From an uncultured Lachnospiraceae bacterium (GTDB taxonomy: Bacteria > Bacillota > Clostridia > Lachnospirales > Lachnospiraceae): a DNA stretch of 64,000 nucleotides. Both the position numbers and the translations under genes were made by a program. Where the stretch lies: the NCBI GenBank assembly GCA_947628225.1, contig CANQYY010000001.1, forward strand, positions 186,001-250,000, in the 5' to 3' direction. Shown in pieces: positions 17,439-26,569 of the stretch; the stretch's first letter is position 1; the number at the start of each line of letters is the position of its first letter. Under the pieces are notes generated by a model that was not told where the DNA came from, searched no databases, and saw nothing but the letters and a program-made list of their open reading frames with translations.

Positions 17439-18776
17439 TCACATTTCCTCCTCATTACAAATTTCTCCGATCAAATCATATCCCCTCGCCTCTGTTACCA
17501 TAACGGTAACAAAGTCGCCGGAAAGAATTTCATACCCTGCCTGAAAAAAAACGCAGCCGTCAATATCCGGCGTATCCCGATAGGTCCTTCCTACATAGAT
17601 ATCCTCATCCGGCAGATAACCGTCCACGATCACCTGAAATTTCTTTCCTGTCATCGTTTCATTCTGGCGGAATATAATTTCCTGCTCTGCTTCCATAATT
17701 TCATCCGCCCACTGCCGTTTTATCTTTTCCGGCACAGGATTGCCGTACTCCGCAGCCGGCGTGCCCTCCTCCGGAGAATACGGAAATACTCCTAAGCGGT
17801 CAAAGGATATCCGGGAAACAAACTCCATGCATTCCTCATGGTCCTTCTGCGTTTCCCCCGGAAAACCGCTGATAAGCGTTGTCCGGAGAGCGGCATCGGG
17901 CAGAACCCGCCGAATCGTTTCTATCTTTTCTATCAAATCTGCCTTATTGGTCCGTCTTCCCATCCGCCTCAATATTTCATCATTACAGTGCTGTATCGGA
18001 AGATCCAGATAATGGCAGATCTTTTTTTCCTGTTTCATTACGGAAAGCAGTTTATCCGTAATCTCCTCCGGATAGCAGTACAACAGGCGTATCCATTCAA
18101 TCCCGTCAATCCGGCACAATTTTTGTAACAGCTCCGGCAGACGTTTTTCCCCGTAAAGGTCGATACCGTATACCGTTGTTTCCTGCGCGACAAGAATCAG
18201 CTCTTTCGCGCCGTTTAAAGCCAGCGTTTCCGCCTCCGAAAGTAACTCCTCCATGGGAACGCTGCGGTATTTCCCGCGCAGGGAAGGAATGATACAGTAA
18301 GTACAATTTTTATTACAGCCCTCCGCAATTTTCAGATACGAGGTATAGGCGGCAGACGTCTGCAGCCTGTCGGTCAGACCGTCCGGCAGATAATCAAGGC
18401 TTTTTAACACACACTTCTTTTCCCCCAAAAGACTGCTTTCCACTACCGAAACAATTTCATCATAAGCGGAGGTTCCCACTACGGCGTCCACCTCGGGAAT
18501 TTCTTTTTGGAGTTCCCCGGCATAGCGCTGCGCCAGACAGCCGGTGGCAATCAAAACACGGCATTTTCCCTCTTTTTTTAACTGCGCCATTTCCAATATG
18601 GTTTCGATGCTTTCCTGTTTGGCATCCTGGATAAAACTACAGGTATTAACAATGATTATTTCCGCTTCTCTTTCATCCTCTGTAATTTCCAGAGAATGCC
18701 TGCTCAAAAGCGCCAGCATTTTCTCGCTGTCTACTAAATTTTTATCACATCCCAGTGATACAAAAAAGAGTTTCAT
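17439..18776 (-). CDS. rimO: Ribosomal protein S12 methylthiotransferase RimO
   Basis: RimO is a radical SAM enzyme that adds a methylthio group to an aspartate of ribosomal protein S12. The 445 residues show the UPF0004 domain with cluster cysteines 10 (SLGC), 46 (NTCSF) and 80 (TGC). The radical-SAM triad follows at 154, 158 and 161 (GCNKNCTYC), and a C-terminal TRAM domain lies from about residue 375. The SLGCDKNLVDSE start distinguishes RimO from MiaB. The gene is followed at zero distance by pgsA. Confidence 0.96.
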   Translation of the reverse strand: MKLFFVSLGCDKNLVDSEKMLALLSRHSLEITEDEREAEIIIVNTCSFIQDAKQESIETILEMAQLKKEGKCRVLIATGCLAQRYAGELQKEIPEVDAVVGTSAYDEIVSVVESSLLGEKKCVLKSLDYLPDGLTDRLQTSAAYTSYLKIAEGCNKNCTYCIIPSLRGKYRSVPMEELLSEAETLALNGAKELILVAQETTVYGIDLYGEKRLPELLQKLCRIDGIEWIRLLYCYPEEITDKLLSVMKQEKKICHYLDLPIQHCNDEILRRMGRRTNKADLIEKIETIRRVLPDAALRTTLISGFPGETQKDHEECMEFVSRISFDRLGVFPYSPEEGTPAAEYGNPVPEKIKRQWADEIMEAEQEIIFRQNETMTGKKFQVIVDGYLPDEDIYVGRTYRDTPDIDGCVFFQAGYEILSGDFVTVMVTEARGYDLIGEICNEEEM

Positions 18777-18801
18777 GCGTCTATCATCCTTATCCGGGCT
18801 C

Positions 18802-19626
18802 TTATTTGGCCTCTACGCAATTATTCATCAACATCGCAACTGTCATGGGGCCGACGCCGCCCGGAACCGGGGTAATAGCGGATGCGATCGGCTCTACATC
18901 TTCAAAATCAACGTCGCCGCACAATTTTCCGTTCTCATTGCGGTGGATTCCCACATCAATGACCACAGCGCCCTCTTTTACATACTCGCGGGTAATAAAT
19001 TTCGGCTTTCCGATTGCCACGATTAATATGTCGGCCCGCTTCGTAACTTCCTTTAAATTTGTCGTGTGGCTGTGGCATACCGTCACCGTGGCGTTTTCCC
19101 GGAGCATAAGCAGAGCCATGGGTTTGCCCACAATATTACTTCTGCCTACAATCACACATTCTTTTCCGTCTATCTCAATATCATTCCGTTTCAACAACTG
19201 GATAATGCCCGCCGGCGTGCAGGACACAAACCCCGGCTGTCCGATACACAGGGCTCCCACACTCTGCGGATGGAATCCATCCACATCTTTTTTGGGGGAA
19301 ATCGTTTGGATTACCTTATCTTCGTTAATTTGCGACGGCAGCGGCAGCTGTACCAAAATTCCGTTTACCGCATCGTCCTGATTCAGCTTTTCAACCAGAG
19401 CCAAAAGCTCCTCCTCGGTGGTTTCCTCCGGCAGGTCATAAGATAAAGAATGAATTCCTATATACTCGCATGCCTTTTTTTTATTTCCCACATAAACGGT
19501 AGAGGCGGGATTATTCCCTACCTGGATTACCGCAAGCGTCACATCCAGTTTTTCATTTTTTACCTTTTCCCTGCACTCGTCCTTTACCCTGGCAGAAATT
19601 GCTTTCCCATCAATTCGTTTCGCCAT
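18802..19626 (-). CDS. folD: Bifunctional methylene-THF dehydrogenase/methenyl-THF cyclohydrolase
   Basis: FolD interconverts 5,10-methylene-THF and 10-formyl-THF using NAD(P). The 274 residues carry VGNNPASTVYVGNKKKACE (active-site Tyr and Lys), NGILVQLPLP, and the Rossmann segment CVIVGRSNIVGKPMA, with PVPGGVGPMTVAML near the C terminus. Together with fhs and glyA in this window it covers the folate one-carbon steps that supply PurN. The ATG has GAGGA upstream; the gene lies 33 bases after the alarmone synthetase. Confidence 0.97.
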   Translation of the reverse strand: MAKRIDGKAISARVKDECREKVKNEKLDVTLAVIQVGNNPASTVYVGNKKKACEYIGIHSLSYDLPEETTEEELLALVEKLNQDDAVNGILVQLPLPSQINEDKVIQTISPKKDVDGFHPQSVGALCIGQPGFVSCTPAGIIQLLKRNDIEIDGKECVIVGRSNIVGKPMALLMLRENATVTVCHSHTTNLKEVTKRADILIVAIGKPKFITREYVKEGAVVIDVGIHRNENGKLCGDVDFEDVEPIASAITPVPGGVGPMTVAMLMNNCVEAK

Positions 19627-19659
19627 GTCCGTCCTCTCCTCTTTTCTTTATTTTATGTA

Positions 19660-20340
19660 TTAGTCTATTTCAACAATACGATCCCGTATTGCCTGCATAT
19701 GATAGTCTGTCCGGTTGATCACATCGGCGCAGGCTCTCAATTCATACACGATATTTTCTGCATCCTTTACATCCTTTTTATATTTTACCCGGTGCTCAAG
19801 GCTTGCCCAGAAGTCCATAGCAATGGTGCGTATCTGCACTTCCACACGCATCTGCTTCTTCCTGTCGGAAAAGAATACCGGAACCTCAACAATCAGGTGC
19901 AGACTGCGGTAGCCATTCATTTTCGGGTTTTTGATGTAATCTTTAATTTTAATCAGCTTAATGTCGTCCTGCATGGTAAACATGTCCGCCACTTTATAAA
20001 TATCATCAATAAAAGCACAGATAACCCGTACCCCCGCCACATCATTAAGGTTTTCCCTTGTCGCCTCTACGGTAATGGGAAGGCCCTTTTTTTTCAGCTT
20101 TGTGGCAATGCTGTCGGGCTGCTTGATCCGGGTTTTTATAAATTCTATCGGATTTCGTTTCTTCGTCAGGGATAGTTCGTCATTTAATACCTGAAGCTTT
20201 GTTTTCACTTCTTTAATGGCACAACTGTACATCATCATCATTTCTTCAAATTCCCTGTCTTCATTATCAAACACATTGTCTGTATCCTTCGGAAGACGAA
20301 GCCTTTTGATATACGATGTTTGCAATTCGTCGTCTAACAT
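19660..20340 (-). CDS. Small alarmone synthetase (RelP/RelQ-type GTP pyrophosphokinase)
   Basis: A 226-residue single-domain RelA/SpoT synthetase expected to make (p)ppGpp from GTP/GDP and ATP. Visible synthetase blocks are NPIEFIKTRIKQPDSIATKLKKKG (as two adjacent motifs around residues 63-86), LNDVAGVRVICAFIDDIY, NGYRSLHLIVEVP and VEVQIRTIAMDFWASLEHRV. No HD hydrolase, TGS or ACT domain is present. It is shorter than Rel and lies at the head of a long operon. A sigma-A promoter lies upstream, and a small hairpin (GCCACA/TGTGGC) stands just before the ribosome binding site. I cannot tell RelP from RelQ by eye. Confidence 0.9.
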   Translation of the reverse strand: MLDDELQTSYIKRLRLPKDTDNVFDNEDREFEEMMMMYSCAIKEVKTKLQVLNDELSLTKKRNPIEFIKTRIKQPDSIATKLKKKGLPITVEATRENLNDVAGVRVICAFIDDIYKVADMFTMQDDIKLIKIKDYIKNPKMNGYRSLHLIVEVPVFFSDRKKQMRVEVQIRTIAMDFWASLEHRVKYKKDVKDAENIVYELRACADVINRTDYHMQAIRDRIVEID

Positions 20341-20414
20341 AACATTCTCCTATCTGCCACACCCTGTTGTGGCGCCGTGAGATTGGTAAAATCTTCACAT
20401 AATGCTACAATTAT

Positions 20415-20442
20415 ATTATAAGTGAAATAGTAAGAAAGTCAA
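20415..20442 (-). promoter_or_regulatory. Predicted sigma-A promoter for the alarmone synthetase gene
   Basis: On the minus strand a -35 box TTGACT (20437-20442) and a -10 box TATAAT (20415-20420) are 16 bases apart. The leader to the ATG is about 70 bases. Its -35 box lies only 11 bases from the -35 box of the divergent promoter at 20454, so the two may share regulators or exclude each other. Confidence 0.65.
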
Positions 20443-20453
20443 ATAAATAATTC

Positions 20454-20482
20454 TTTACATTTTGCAAAAAACTGTATATAAT
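20454..20482 (+). promoter_or_regulatory. Predicted sigma-A promoter for the 89-residue protein gene
   Basis: A -35 box TTTACA (20454-20459) and a perfect -10 box TATAAT (20477-20482) are separated by 17 bases. It drives the small unknown gene and probably the ferredoxin gene behind it. Confidence 0.65.
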
Positions 20483-20544
20483 TTCAAATACTATCTTTAC
20501 CGGCGTTTTGCATTGACAGAACAGCCCGGGGAAATGAGGGAATG

Positions 20545-20814
20545 ATGTTTCGTATCTGGGGAAAAATTTTTAAAGATAACCATCTTATACAGGATATGGT
20601 ATACGAAAATTCCGACCTGTCCATAAACCGGACAAAAAAAATTTTTGCCGGCGTCCATGAGTTCTGCCTTGCTTTCGATCTGCAGGAACCTATCTGGCTG
20701 GACAAAAACATAGCGGAGTTTAAACGGATTGATAAAACCCGGTTTTTACAGGATAATTTTATTGAAAGTATCGATTTTGATTATCTGGAAATACAGGTAA
20801 TTGATGAGGATTGA
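20545..20814 (+). CDS. Conserved small protein of unknown function
   Basis: A soluble, acidic protein of 89 residues with no signal peptide, no cysteine pair and no motif I can name. It begins FRIWGKIF after Met and ends DFDYLEIQVIDED. I recall similar small proteins in Lachnospiraceae but know no function. The start at 20545 is favoured over the adjacent ATG at 20542, because GAGGG would be too close to the first. A strong promoter precedes it, and a ferredoxin gene follows after 68 bases on the same strand, so the two may be cotranscribed. Codon use looks like its neighbours. Confidence 0.75.
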   Translation: MFRIWGKIFKDNHLIQDMVYENSDLSINRTKKIFAGVHEFCLAFDLQEPIWLDKNIAEFKRIDKTRFLQDNFIESIDFDYLEIQVIDED

Positions 20815-20882
20815 TTTTTTTGTGTATAAAAAGGGACAATTTGTTTACAATAATTAGAAATCGTATAAAGGAGCTGTATGCT

Positions 20883-21074
20883 ATGAAAACATTTGTTGAC
20901 CAGGACGCCTGTATTTCCTGTGGTATGTGTGTTTCTTCCTGTAACACTGTTTATGAATTTAATGATGACGGTAAGGCAGAAGCCCAGGTGGATGTCGTAC
21001 CGCCGGAGCTTGAGGAAGAGGCAAAGCAGGCGGCGGCAAATTGCCCCACCAGCGCCATTGCCGTATCCGAATAA
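20883..21074 (+). CDS. [4Fe-4S] ferredoxin
   Basis: A 63-residue ferredoxin with one cluster motif C-x2-C-x2-C-x3-C (CISCGMCVSSC, residues about 11-21) and a distal CP motif (NCPTSAI) near residue 54. Four to five cysteines fit a single [4Fe-4S] cluster, unlike the two-cluster clostridial ferredoxins. It is a small soluble electron carrier; partners are unknown. The ATG at 20883 has AAAGGAG 9 bases upstream; a longer frame from 20811 would run back into the previous gene. A strong terminator follows immediately. Confidence 0.93.
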   Translation: MKTFVDQDACISCGMCVSSCNTVYEFNDDGKAEAQVDVVPPELEEEAKQAAANCPTSAIAVSE

Positions 21075-21076
21075 AG

Positions 21077-21128
21077 AAAAACCTTCGCATCCCCTACCGT
21101 CCGGCAGGATTTATGCGAAGGTTTTTTT
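21077..21128. terminator. Bidirectional intrinsic terminator between ferredoxin and hydratase
   Basis: An 11-base stem (AACCTTCGCAT at 21080-21090 with ATGCGAAGGTT at 21113-21123) is flanked by A residues on one side and a T7 run on the other. It can stop both the ferredoxin transcript (plus) and the convergent hydratase transcript (minus). Confidence 0.85.
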
Positions 21129-21138
21129 ACGGTCTTCT

Positions 21139-23424
21139 TTAATTCTTTTTATTGTAATTGATAAGGCATCCTTTTAGGATAATCTCTCTTTCATCCTCTG
21201 TTAAATTTCCCAGATGAAGCTCAATCTCCTGCATGCCCTTATTTACAATATAGGCTTTGATACAATCATTCTTTGTTTCTATCGCCTTTTTCATATCCTT
21301 AATAAAAAGATAATCATCTTTGTCAAAGACAAGCTCGCCGTCAAAGACAAAGGGAAGCATTCCCCAGTTGATCAGATTGGAACGGTATCTCTTTGTCGCA
21401 TACTCCCTGGCAATATTTGCCATGCCGCCAAGAACTCTCTGGCAGCTGGCAGCCTGTTCTCTGGCGGAACCATCGCCCGGCTTCACGGCAAAGATAACAC
21501 TGCCTACCTCCGTATTCTCCGGTACTGCTTCAAACTTATCCCGGATCGTATCGTAGATGCTCTTTAACTGTTCATCCTCCGCATACATATCGGCTCCTGC
21601 AATCCTTGCCTTTTCTATCTTCTGAACCTCCTTGGCTTTCCCCACATAGGCAGGATCCTTTCTGGACAGGGTAAACTCTGCCAGACCAAGAGGATTCGAG
21701 CGGTACGATGAGGTTTCTCCTGACGGAATCAATTCATCCGTGGTGGTAACCGGGTCATGGATCATCGAAACCACCTTTAATAATATATCATCTGTCAGCG
21801 GCTGTATTTCCGGCCAGTCCACAATATTGGGCCCGAATTTGATTTCTACCGAAGGATCTGCCTTTCCCACGCCATTAAAGACACGATTATCATAGATTGA
21901 TTTATCAAAATAATATTTGGGCTTTGTATATGTCACGTCAAAATCAGTAGCCGCTGTCAAATATCCCTTATTCGCTGCTGTGGCAGCAATAGAGCGGGCA
22001 TCCATAAGAGCTACGGAAGCAATTTGTCCGTTTGTGACTTTAGAGCCCTCCCGGTTCGGGAAGTTTCTGGTCGAATGGCGGATACTCAGGCCTTTGTTGC
22101 TCGGCACATCTCCGGCGCCAAAGCAGGGACCGCAGAACGCCGTGCGGACAGTCGCGCCGGTCGCCATCAAATCGGCAATTCTTCCATTTTTTACTAACTC
22201 CATAAATATCGGCTGGGATGCCGGATAAATACTTAAGGAGAATTCATCCGAGCCAATGGTCTTTCCACGGAGGATATCCGCCGCATCGCAGATATTCTCG
22301 TAGCCGCCCCCCGCGCAGCCGGCAATGACTCCCTGTTCGACATAAAGTTTTCCATCCCGGATCTTATCTGTCAGCTTAAAGTCAATGTCGTTATTATCCA
22401 GACTGACAAGAGCTTTCTTTTCCACATCCCGTAAAATATCTTCCAGATTGCTGTTTACCTCTTCGATCGTATATACATTGCTCGGATGGAACGGCATCGC
22501 GATCATTGGCTTAACGGCGGAAAGATCCACTTCCACCACGCCGTCATAATATGCGACCTCCGCCGGCTGCAATTCTTTATAATCTCCGCCTCTGCCATGA
22601 ATTTCATAAAATTCCTTTACTGAATCGTCCGTTCTCCATATAGAGGAAAGGCAGGTTGTTTCTGTCGTCATCACGTCAATGCCGATACGGTAATCAACAC
22701 TGAGGTTGTCGATGCCCTTTCCGACAAATTCCATAACCTTATTATTGACGTACCCGTTTTTAAACACCGCGCCAATAATCGCCAGGGCGATATCCTGCGG
22801 CCCCACTCCCTTTTCCGGTTTTCCGGTGAGATGAATGGCGACAACTTCCGGCATCGGAATGTCATAGGTCTGCTCTAAGAGCTGCTTTACGATTTCCGGA
22901 CCGCCTTCCCCCACAGCCATAGTTCCCAGAGCGCCATAACGGGTATGACTGTCGGAACCCAGTATCATGCCCCCGCCGGCTGCCAGCATTTCTCTGGCAA
23001 ACTGATGAATAACTGCCTGATGGGGCGGCACATAAATACCGCCATATTTTTTCGCGCAGGAAAGGCCAAATACATGGTCGTCCTCATTAATAGTTCCTCC
23101 CACGGCGCAAAGACTGTTATGGCAGTTTGTCAGTACATACGGAACCGGAAATTTTTCCAGCCCGGATGCTCTTGCCGTCTGTAAAATACCGACAAAGGTA
23201 ATATCATGGGAAGTCAGCTTATCAAACCTGATTTTCAGATTCTCCATATTGCCGGATGTATTATGGTTCTGTAAGATGCCATAAGCCATCGTTCCTTTTG
23301 ACGCTTCTTCCTTTGTTGTCTTTACTCCTGTTTTGCTCTCGACTGCAGCCAGAGCTTCCGCGCTGTCCACAATCAGCTCCTCGCCGTGGACAAGATAGGC
23401 TCCGCCCTCATATAATTTTACCAT
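21139..23424 (-). CDS. Aconitase-superfamily hydratase (YbhJ-like)
   Basis: A 761-residue hydratase of the aconitase fold. The three cysteines expected to hold the [4Fe-4S] cluster are present at 370 (IAGCAGGG), 431 and 434 (FCGPCFG). The active-site motif GSDSHTRYG is at 156-164, and the swivel-domain arginine region [14 protein letters not shown] follows. Overall it resembles the E. coli YbhJ type rather than classical AcnA or AcnB, whose substrate is not settled; annotation as aconitate hydratase is common but inferential. The start at 23424 has AGGAGG 6 bases upstream. It is monocistronic, with its own promoter divergent from pyrB and a terminator after it. Confidence 0.85.
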   Translation of the reverse strand: MVKLYEGGAYLVHGEELIVDSAEALAAVESKTGVKTTKEEASKGTMAYGILQNHNTSGNMENLKIRFDKLTSHDITFVGILQTARASGLEKFPVPYVLTNCHNSLCAVGGTINEDDHVFGLSCAKKYGGIYVPPHQAVIHQFAREMLAAGGGMILGSDSHTRYGALGTMAVGEGGPEIVKQLLEQTYDIPMPEVVAIHLTGKPEKGVGPQDIALAIIGAVFKNGYVNNKVMEFVGKGIDNLSVDYRIGIDVMTTETTCLSSIWRTDDSVKEFYEIHGRGGDYKELQPAEVAYYDGVVEVDLSAVKPMIAMPFHPSNVYTIEEVNSNLEDILRDVEKKALVSLDNNDIDFKLTDKIRDGKLYVEQGVIAGCAGGGYENICDAADILRGKTIGSDEFSLSIYPASQPIFMELVKNGRIADLMATGATVRTAFCGPCFGAGDVPSNKGLSIRHSTRNFPNREGSKVTNGQIASVALMDARSIAATAANKGYLTAATDFDVTYTKPKYYFDKSIYDNRVFNGVGKADPSVEIKFGPNIVDWPEIQPLTDDILLKVVSMIHDPVTTTDELIPSGETSSYRSNPLGLAEFTLSRKDPAYVGKAKEVQKIEKARIAGADMYAEDEQLKSIYDTIRDKFEAVPENTEVGSVIFAVKPGDGSAREQAASCQRVLGGMANIAREYATKRYRSNLINWGMLPFVFDGELVFDKDDYLFIKDMKKAIETKNDCIKAYIVNKGMQEIELHLGNLTEDEREIILKGCLINYNKKN

Positions 23425-23502
23425 ACGCATCCTCCTTATATTTCAAATCCTTTCCTTGGAACTATCAGCAGTGTACAGACTACGGATAATTTCCCGAATT
23501 AT

Positions 23503-23531
23503 AGTATACTTGCTTTTATGGCAGATTGCAA
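23503..23531 (-). promoter_or_regulatory. Predicted sigma-A promoter for the hydratase gene
   Basis: On the minus strand a -35 box TTGCAA (23526-23531) and a -10 box TATACT (23503-23508) have a 17-base spacer. A TATAAT overlaps slightly downstream as an alternative -10. The leader is about 70 bases. Confidence 0.6.
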
Positions 23532-23561
23532 ATAAAATTTGCTCCTTCACGGAATTCACTG

Positions 23562-23590
23562 TTGTCATACCTAAAAAAATGAGGTAAAAT
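23562..23590 (+). promoter_or_regulatory. Predicted sigma-A promoter for pyrBI
   Basis: A -35 box TTGTCA (23562-23567) and a -10 box TAAAAT (23585-23590) have a 17-base spacer. The leader of about 70 bases contains no terminator-like hairpin with a T-run, so no attenuator of the pyr type is evident. Confidence 0.6.
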
Positions 23591-23665
23591 AATTACCAAA
23601 AGCGGCGTCAGGCAATCGCCGGATCGTGAAATATGCCAGCCTGTTTTTGGCGGAATGGAGGAAAT

Positions 23666-24586
23666 ATGCGACATCTAATGAATGTTCTGAATTTATCGGT
23701 AGAGGATGTGGCGGAGCTGATTGTTTTAGCAGAAGATATGATGAGAGAGCCTGCTAAGTATTCTGAGGTTTGTAAAGGAAAAAAACTTGCCACCTGTTTT
23801 TATGAGCCAAGCACCCGCACCCGTCTTAGTTTTGAAGCAGCCATGTTAAATCTGGGCGGACAGGTTCTCGGTTTTTCTTCCGCCGATTCCAGTTCTGCGG
23901 CAAAGGGCGAGAGTGTTGCCGATACGATTCGCGTCATTTCCGGTTATGCCGATATATGCGCCATGAGGCATCCCAAAGAAGGCGCCCCCTATGTCGCCTC
24001 GCTGCACTCTTCCATCCCTGTGATTAATGCCGGGGACGGCGGCCACAATCATCCCACCCAGACACTAACCGACCTGCTTACCATAAAAAATTTGAAAGGA
24101 CGGCTGGACAACCTTACCGTCGGATTGTGCGGCGATTTAAAATTCGGCCGTACCGTTCATTCCCTTGTGGAAGCCATGGTGCGTTATCCGAATGTAAAAT
24201 TTGTTATGATTTCACCTCCTGAGCTGAAAATTCCCGACTATCTTCGGCGAGATATGCTGGAGGCAAATGGGATTGAATACAAGGAAGTAAATGTACTGGA
24301 GGATGTCCTGCCGGAACTGGATCTTTTATATATGACCCGCGTGCAAAGAGAACGTTTTTTTAATGAAGAGGATTACATAAGATTAAAGGACAGTTTTATA
24401 CTGGATGCCAAAAAAATGAAACTGGCGCCCAAAGATATGCTGGTACTGCATCCGCTTCCCCGGGTCAATGAGATTTCGACGGAAGTGGACAAAGACCCCA
24501 GAGCCGTTTATTTCAAACAGGCGCAATATGGCGTCTATATACGGATGGCTCTCATTATGACCCTGTTAGCAGAGGCAGACAATTAG
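23666..24586 (+). CDS. pyrB: Aspartate carbamoyltransferase catalytic subunit
   Basis: PyrB joins carbamoyl phosphate and aspartate in the first committed step of pyrimidine synthesis. The 306 residues include the carbamoyl phosphate loop STRTR (49-53), [30 protein letters not shown], and HPLPRVNEI near the C terminus. The ATG at 23666 has GGAGG just upstream; a longer frame from 23633 has no site. It is followed by pyrI after 34 bases, indicating a PyrB6-PyrI6 type allosteric enzyme like that of enteric bacteria. Confidence 0.97.
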   Translation: MRHLMNVLNLSVEDVAELIVLAEDMMREPAKYSEVCKGKKLATCFYEPSTRTRLSFEAAMLNLGGQVLGFSSADSSSAAKGESVADTIRVISGYADICAMRHPKEGAPYVASLHSSIPVINAGDGGHNHPTQTLTDLLTIKNLKGRLDNLTVGLCGDLKFGRTVHSLVEAMVRYPNVKFVMISPPELKIPDYLRRDMLEANGIEYKEVNVLEDVLPELDLLYMTRVQRERFFNEEDYIRLKDSFILDAKKMKLAPKDMLVLHPLPRVNEISTEVDKDPRAVYFKQAQYGVYIRMALIMTLLAEADN

Positions 24587-24620
24587 AAATTTTAACGTAT
24601 ATGAATCAATGGAGGTTGCT

Positions 24621-25049
24621 ATGTTAAATATCGGAGGATTAAATGAAGGCGTTGTCATCGACCACATCAAAGCAGGCGGCGCCATGGAAATTTATTATTA
24701 TCTGGAGTTGGAAAAGTTAGATTGTTCTGTTGCTATTATTAAAAATGCCAGAAGCAATAAAATGGGAAAAAAGGATATTATTAAAATTGAGGGGCCCATT
24801 ACCATTGATTTGGATGTATTAGGCGTTTTGGACGAAAATATTACTATCAATATCATACGGGATAATGAGATTGTCGAGAAACGGGCGTTAAAACTGCCGG
24901 AAATAGTAACGAATGTCATTAAATGCAAAAATCCAAGATGTATTACCTCCGTTGAGCAGGAGCTGCCGCACCGTTTTAAACTTACGGACAAGAAAAACCG
25001 CATTTACCGCTGCATGTACTGCGAGCAGAAATTTACACGCAGACGGTAA
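24621..25049 (+). CDS. pyrI: Aspartate carbamoyltransferase regulatory subunit
   Basis: PyrI binds CTP and ATP and confers allosteric control on PyrB. The 142 residues show the N-terminal nucleotide-binding domain and a C-terminal zinc domain. Its four cysteines, at 102, 107, 131 and 134 (C-x4-C ... C-x2-C), contact PyrB. The ATG at 24621 has GGAGG 5 bases upstream. The gene completes the pyrBI operon; the next gene is convergent. Confidence 0.96.
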   Translation: MLNIGGLNEGVVIDHIKAGGAMEIYYYLELEKLDCSVAIIKNARSNKMGKKDIIKIEGPITIDLDVLGVLDENITINIIRDNEIVEKRALKLPEIVTNVIKCKNPRCITSVEQELPHRFKLTDKKNRIYRCMYCEQKFTRRR

Positions 25050-25086
25050 ACCCGGTAAAAAATCAGCTTTTCCTGCCACTCTTTCT

Positions 25087-25133
25087 CATGGCTTACCAAA
25101 TTCCTACTATTGTTTCAAGCCGGCTAAGCCATG
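25087..25133 (+). terminator. Candidate terminator of pyrBI inside the convergent gene's 3' end
   Basis: Perfect 9-base arms CATGGCTTA (25087-25095) and TAAGCCATG (25125-25133) flank a 29-base loop and are followed on the plus strand by TCTTTTCTG. The loop is long and the T-run broken, so this may be a weak terminator or a coincidence. It overlaps the last codons of the NlpC/P60 gene. Confidence 0.35.
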
Positions 25134-26502
25134 TCTTTTCTGTTCCCGCGCTTTTTTCACTTAACTCATTTACCATGACATGGCCCGCCAATGGGCTGCC
25201 GTTGGCGCTGATTACATAATATTTTTTCTCCACGCAGCCAAGATAGATCATGACATGACCGGACATTTGTAAAATCGCCCCCGGTTCTGTGGAATTTAAC
25301 TTCGCCGTTTTTTCTTTATCGGATAATTTCCGGATATCCAATACGGATTTCCCCGGCGTCATTGCCTGGGCGCTGCTGTTTCTGGGAAGCCTTATGCCAA
25401 AGCACAGATAGACATCCCGTGTCAGGGAAGAACAATCCCTGCCGCCGTTTTTCCCTCCCCATTGATAGGTATTGCCAAGCATTTTAAAGGACTGGCGGAG
25501 TATATTGGCTCTTGTGTATTCCAAATACCCCTCGTGCACATCCCTTCCTTTCGGAATCAACGCCAGCTGATAATCGAGCCCGCCGTTTTCCCTCCGCATC
25601 GGAACACGGACAACGTAGCTGTGGGAAATTTCCGAAGTTCCGAAGGTTTTTTTGCACTCGTCGCCGTCTGCTATTTCAAGCCTCGTGCCCATCGTAAATT
25701 CGCTCTCTGACACTTTTCCCGCAGGGGCGGGAGCTTTCTCTGTCCGCGTCCGATCCGCCGTTACCAGAAGAAATTGCTCCATCTGCTGCGCCTCTTCCCA
25801 TTTTTCTTTATTTTCGCATATCCCTACGGTTTCTTTTTTTATCCAGCCCGCATATTCATTGGCGACAATAAAATACCAGGCATGGTCTTTACTGGTTAGC
25901 AGAATCAGTATCGGTTCATTGACCGCCAGCGCCGTATTTTGTAATACATCATGTCCCTGCCGGTCCGGACGGTTTGTTATCTCATCCGAAGTAGGCAGTT
26001 CCCTGACATCGGCGCGGGAACAGATAATGCCATAGCTTATCTTGTTAAAATTGCCTATGGCTTCCATATTGCGGTTATCATAATATTCGTTCCAGCGGGC
26101 TGTCGTTACCGGTTTTGCTGCCAGATAATAACTTCCTTTTTTGAAATCCGTCCTTGTAATAAGATTGGACAAAAGAACGCCGTCTACCGACTGCCCATAA
26201 GATTCCAGATTATAATAGCCTGCCTTTGTGTCGGAAGAAAGCTGTTGCGTCATCTTTTGATTAAATTTTTCTATCTCCTCTTTGGACATTAAAATCTTGT
26301 CCGGCGCTACGGTTTTGTCAATCCAGTAATCTGCTGTCTGCATTTGCTGCGTCCCTTCCCGCTCCACAGAAGATATCCCTCCATCGCTTACTGCCGCGCC
26401 GGAAACATTCCGGCTATGATTCCCTTTATAAAAATTTTCATAACCGCATGCTGTCAGCAGGCAGGATAAGCATATAAGACTGATTACTATATATTTATTC
26501 AT
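25093..26502 (-). CDS. NlpC/P60 cell-wall peptidase lipoprotein with SH3 domains
   Basis: A 469-residue lipoprotein: a hydrophobic signal ends at the lipobox LTAC with Cys19. It continues with an N-terminal stabilising region (about 60-160), SH3b-type domains (about 165-320) and a C-terminal NlpC/P60 domain. The catalytic Cys357 lies in GGRDCSSL and His416 in SGHVMIYLG. This layout matches YkfC-like gamma-D-glutamyl-diamino acid endopeptidases that trim peptidoglycan peptides at the cell surface. A GGAGG lies before the ATG. It follows fhs, with which it has no obvious functional link. Confidence 0.9.
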   Translation of the reverse strand: MNKYIVISLICLSCLLTACGYENFYKGNHSRNVSGAAVSDGGISSVEREGTQQMQTADYWIDKTVAPDKILMSKEEIEKFNQKMTQQLSSDTKAGYYNLESYGQSVDGVLLSNLITRTDFKKGSYYLAAKPVTTARWNEYYDNRNMEAIGNFNKISYGIICSRADVRELPTSDEITNRPDRQGHDVLQNTALAVNEPILILLTSKDHAWYFIVANEYAGWIKKETVGICENKEKWEEAQQMEQFLLVTADRTRTEKAPAPAGKVSESEFTMGTRLEIADGDECKKTFGTSEISHSYVVRVPMRRENGGLDYQLALIPKGRDVHEGYLEYTRANILRQSFKMLGNTYQWGGKNGGRDCSSLTRDVYLCFGIRLPRNSSAQAMTPGKSVLDIRKLSDKEKTAKLNSTEPGAILQMSGHVMIYLGCVEKKYYVISANGSPLAGHVMVNELSEKSAGTEKTWLSRLETIVGIW

Positions 26503-26527
26503 GGCAGCCTCCTGTTGTCAATCGAAT

Positions 26528-26556
26528 AAACAGGATGACAAAATGCCATCCCGTTT
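26528..26556 (-). terminator. Weak hairpin after fhs
   Basis: A 10-base stem with one G-T pair (AAACGGGATG with CATCCTGTTT on the minus strand) lies between fhs and the NlpC/P60 gene. Only three T residues close it, inside the stem, so it may attenuate rather than fully stop transcription into the next gene. Confidence 0.35.
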
Positions 26557-26569
26557 CCGTTTTTTCATC

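Noticed and set aside
20814..20883. TTGTTT and TATAAA 17 bases apart in front of the ferredoxin gene
   Set aside because: The -10 would overlap the ribosome binding site, so transcription would start too late. The ferredoxin is more likely read from the upstream promoter.
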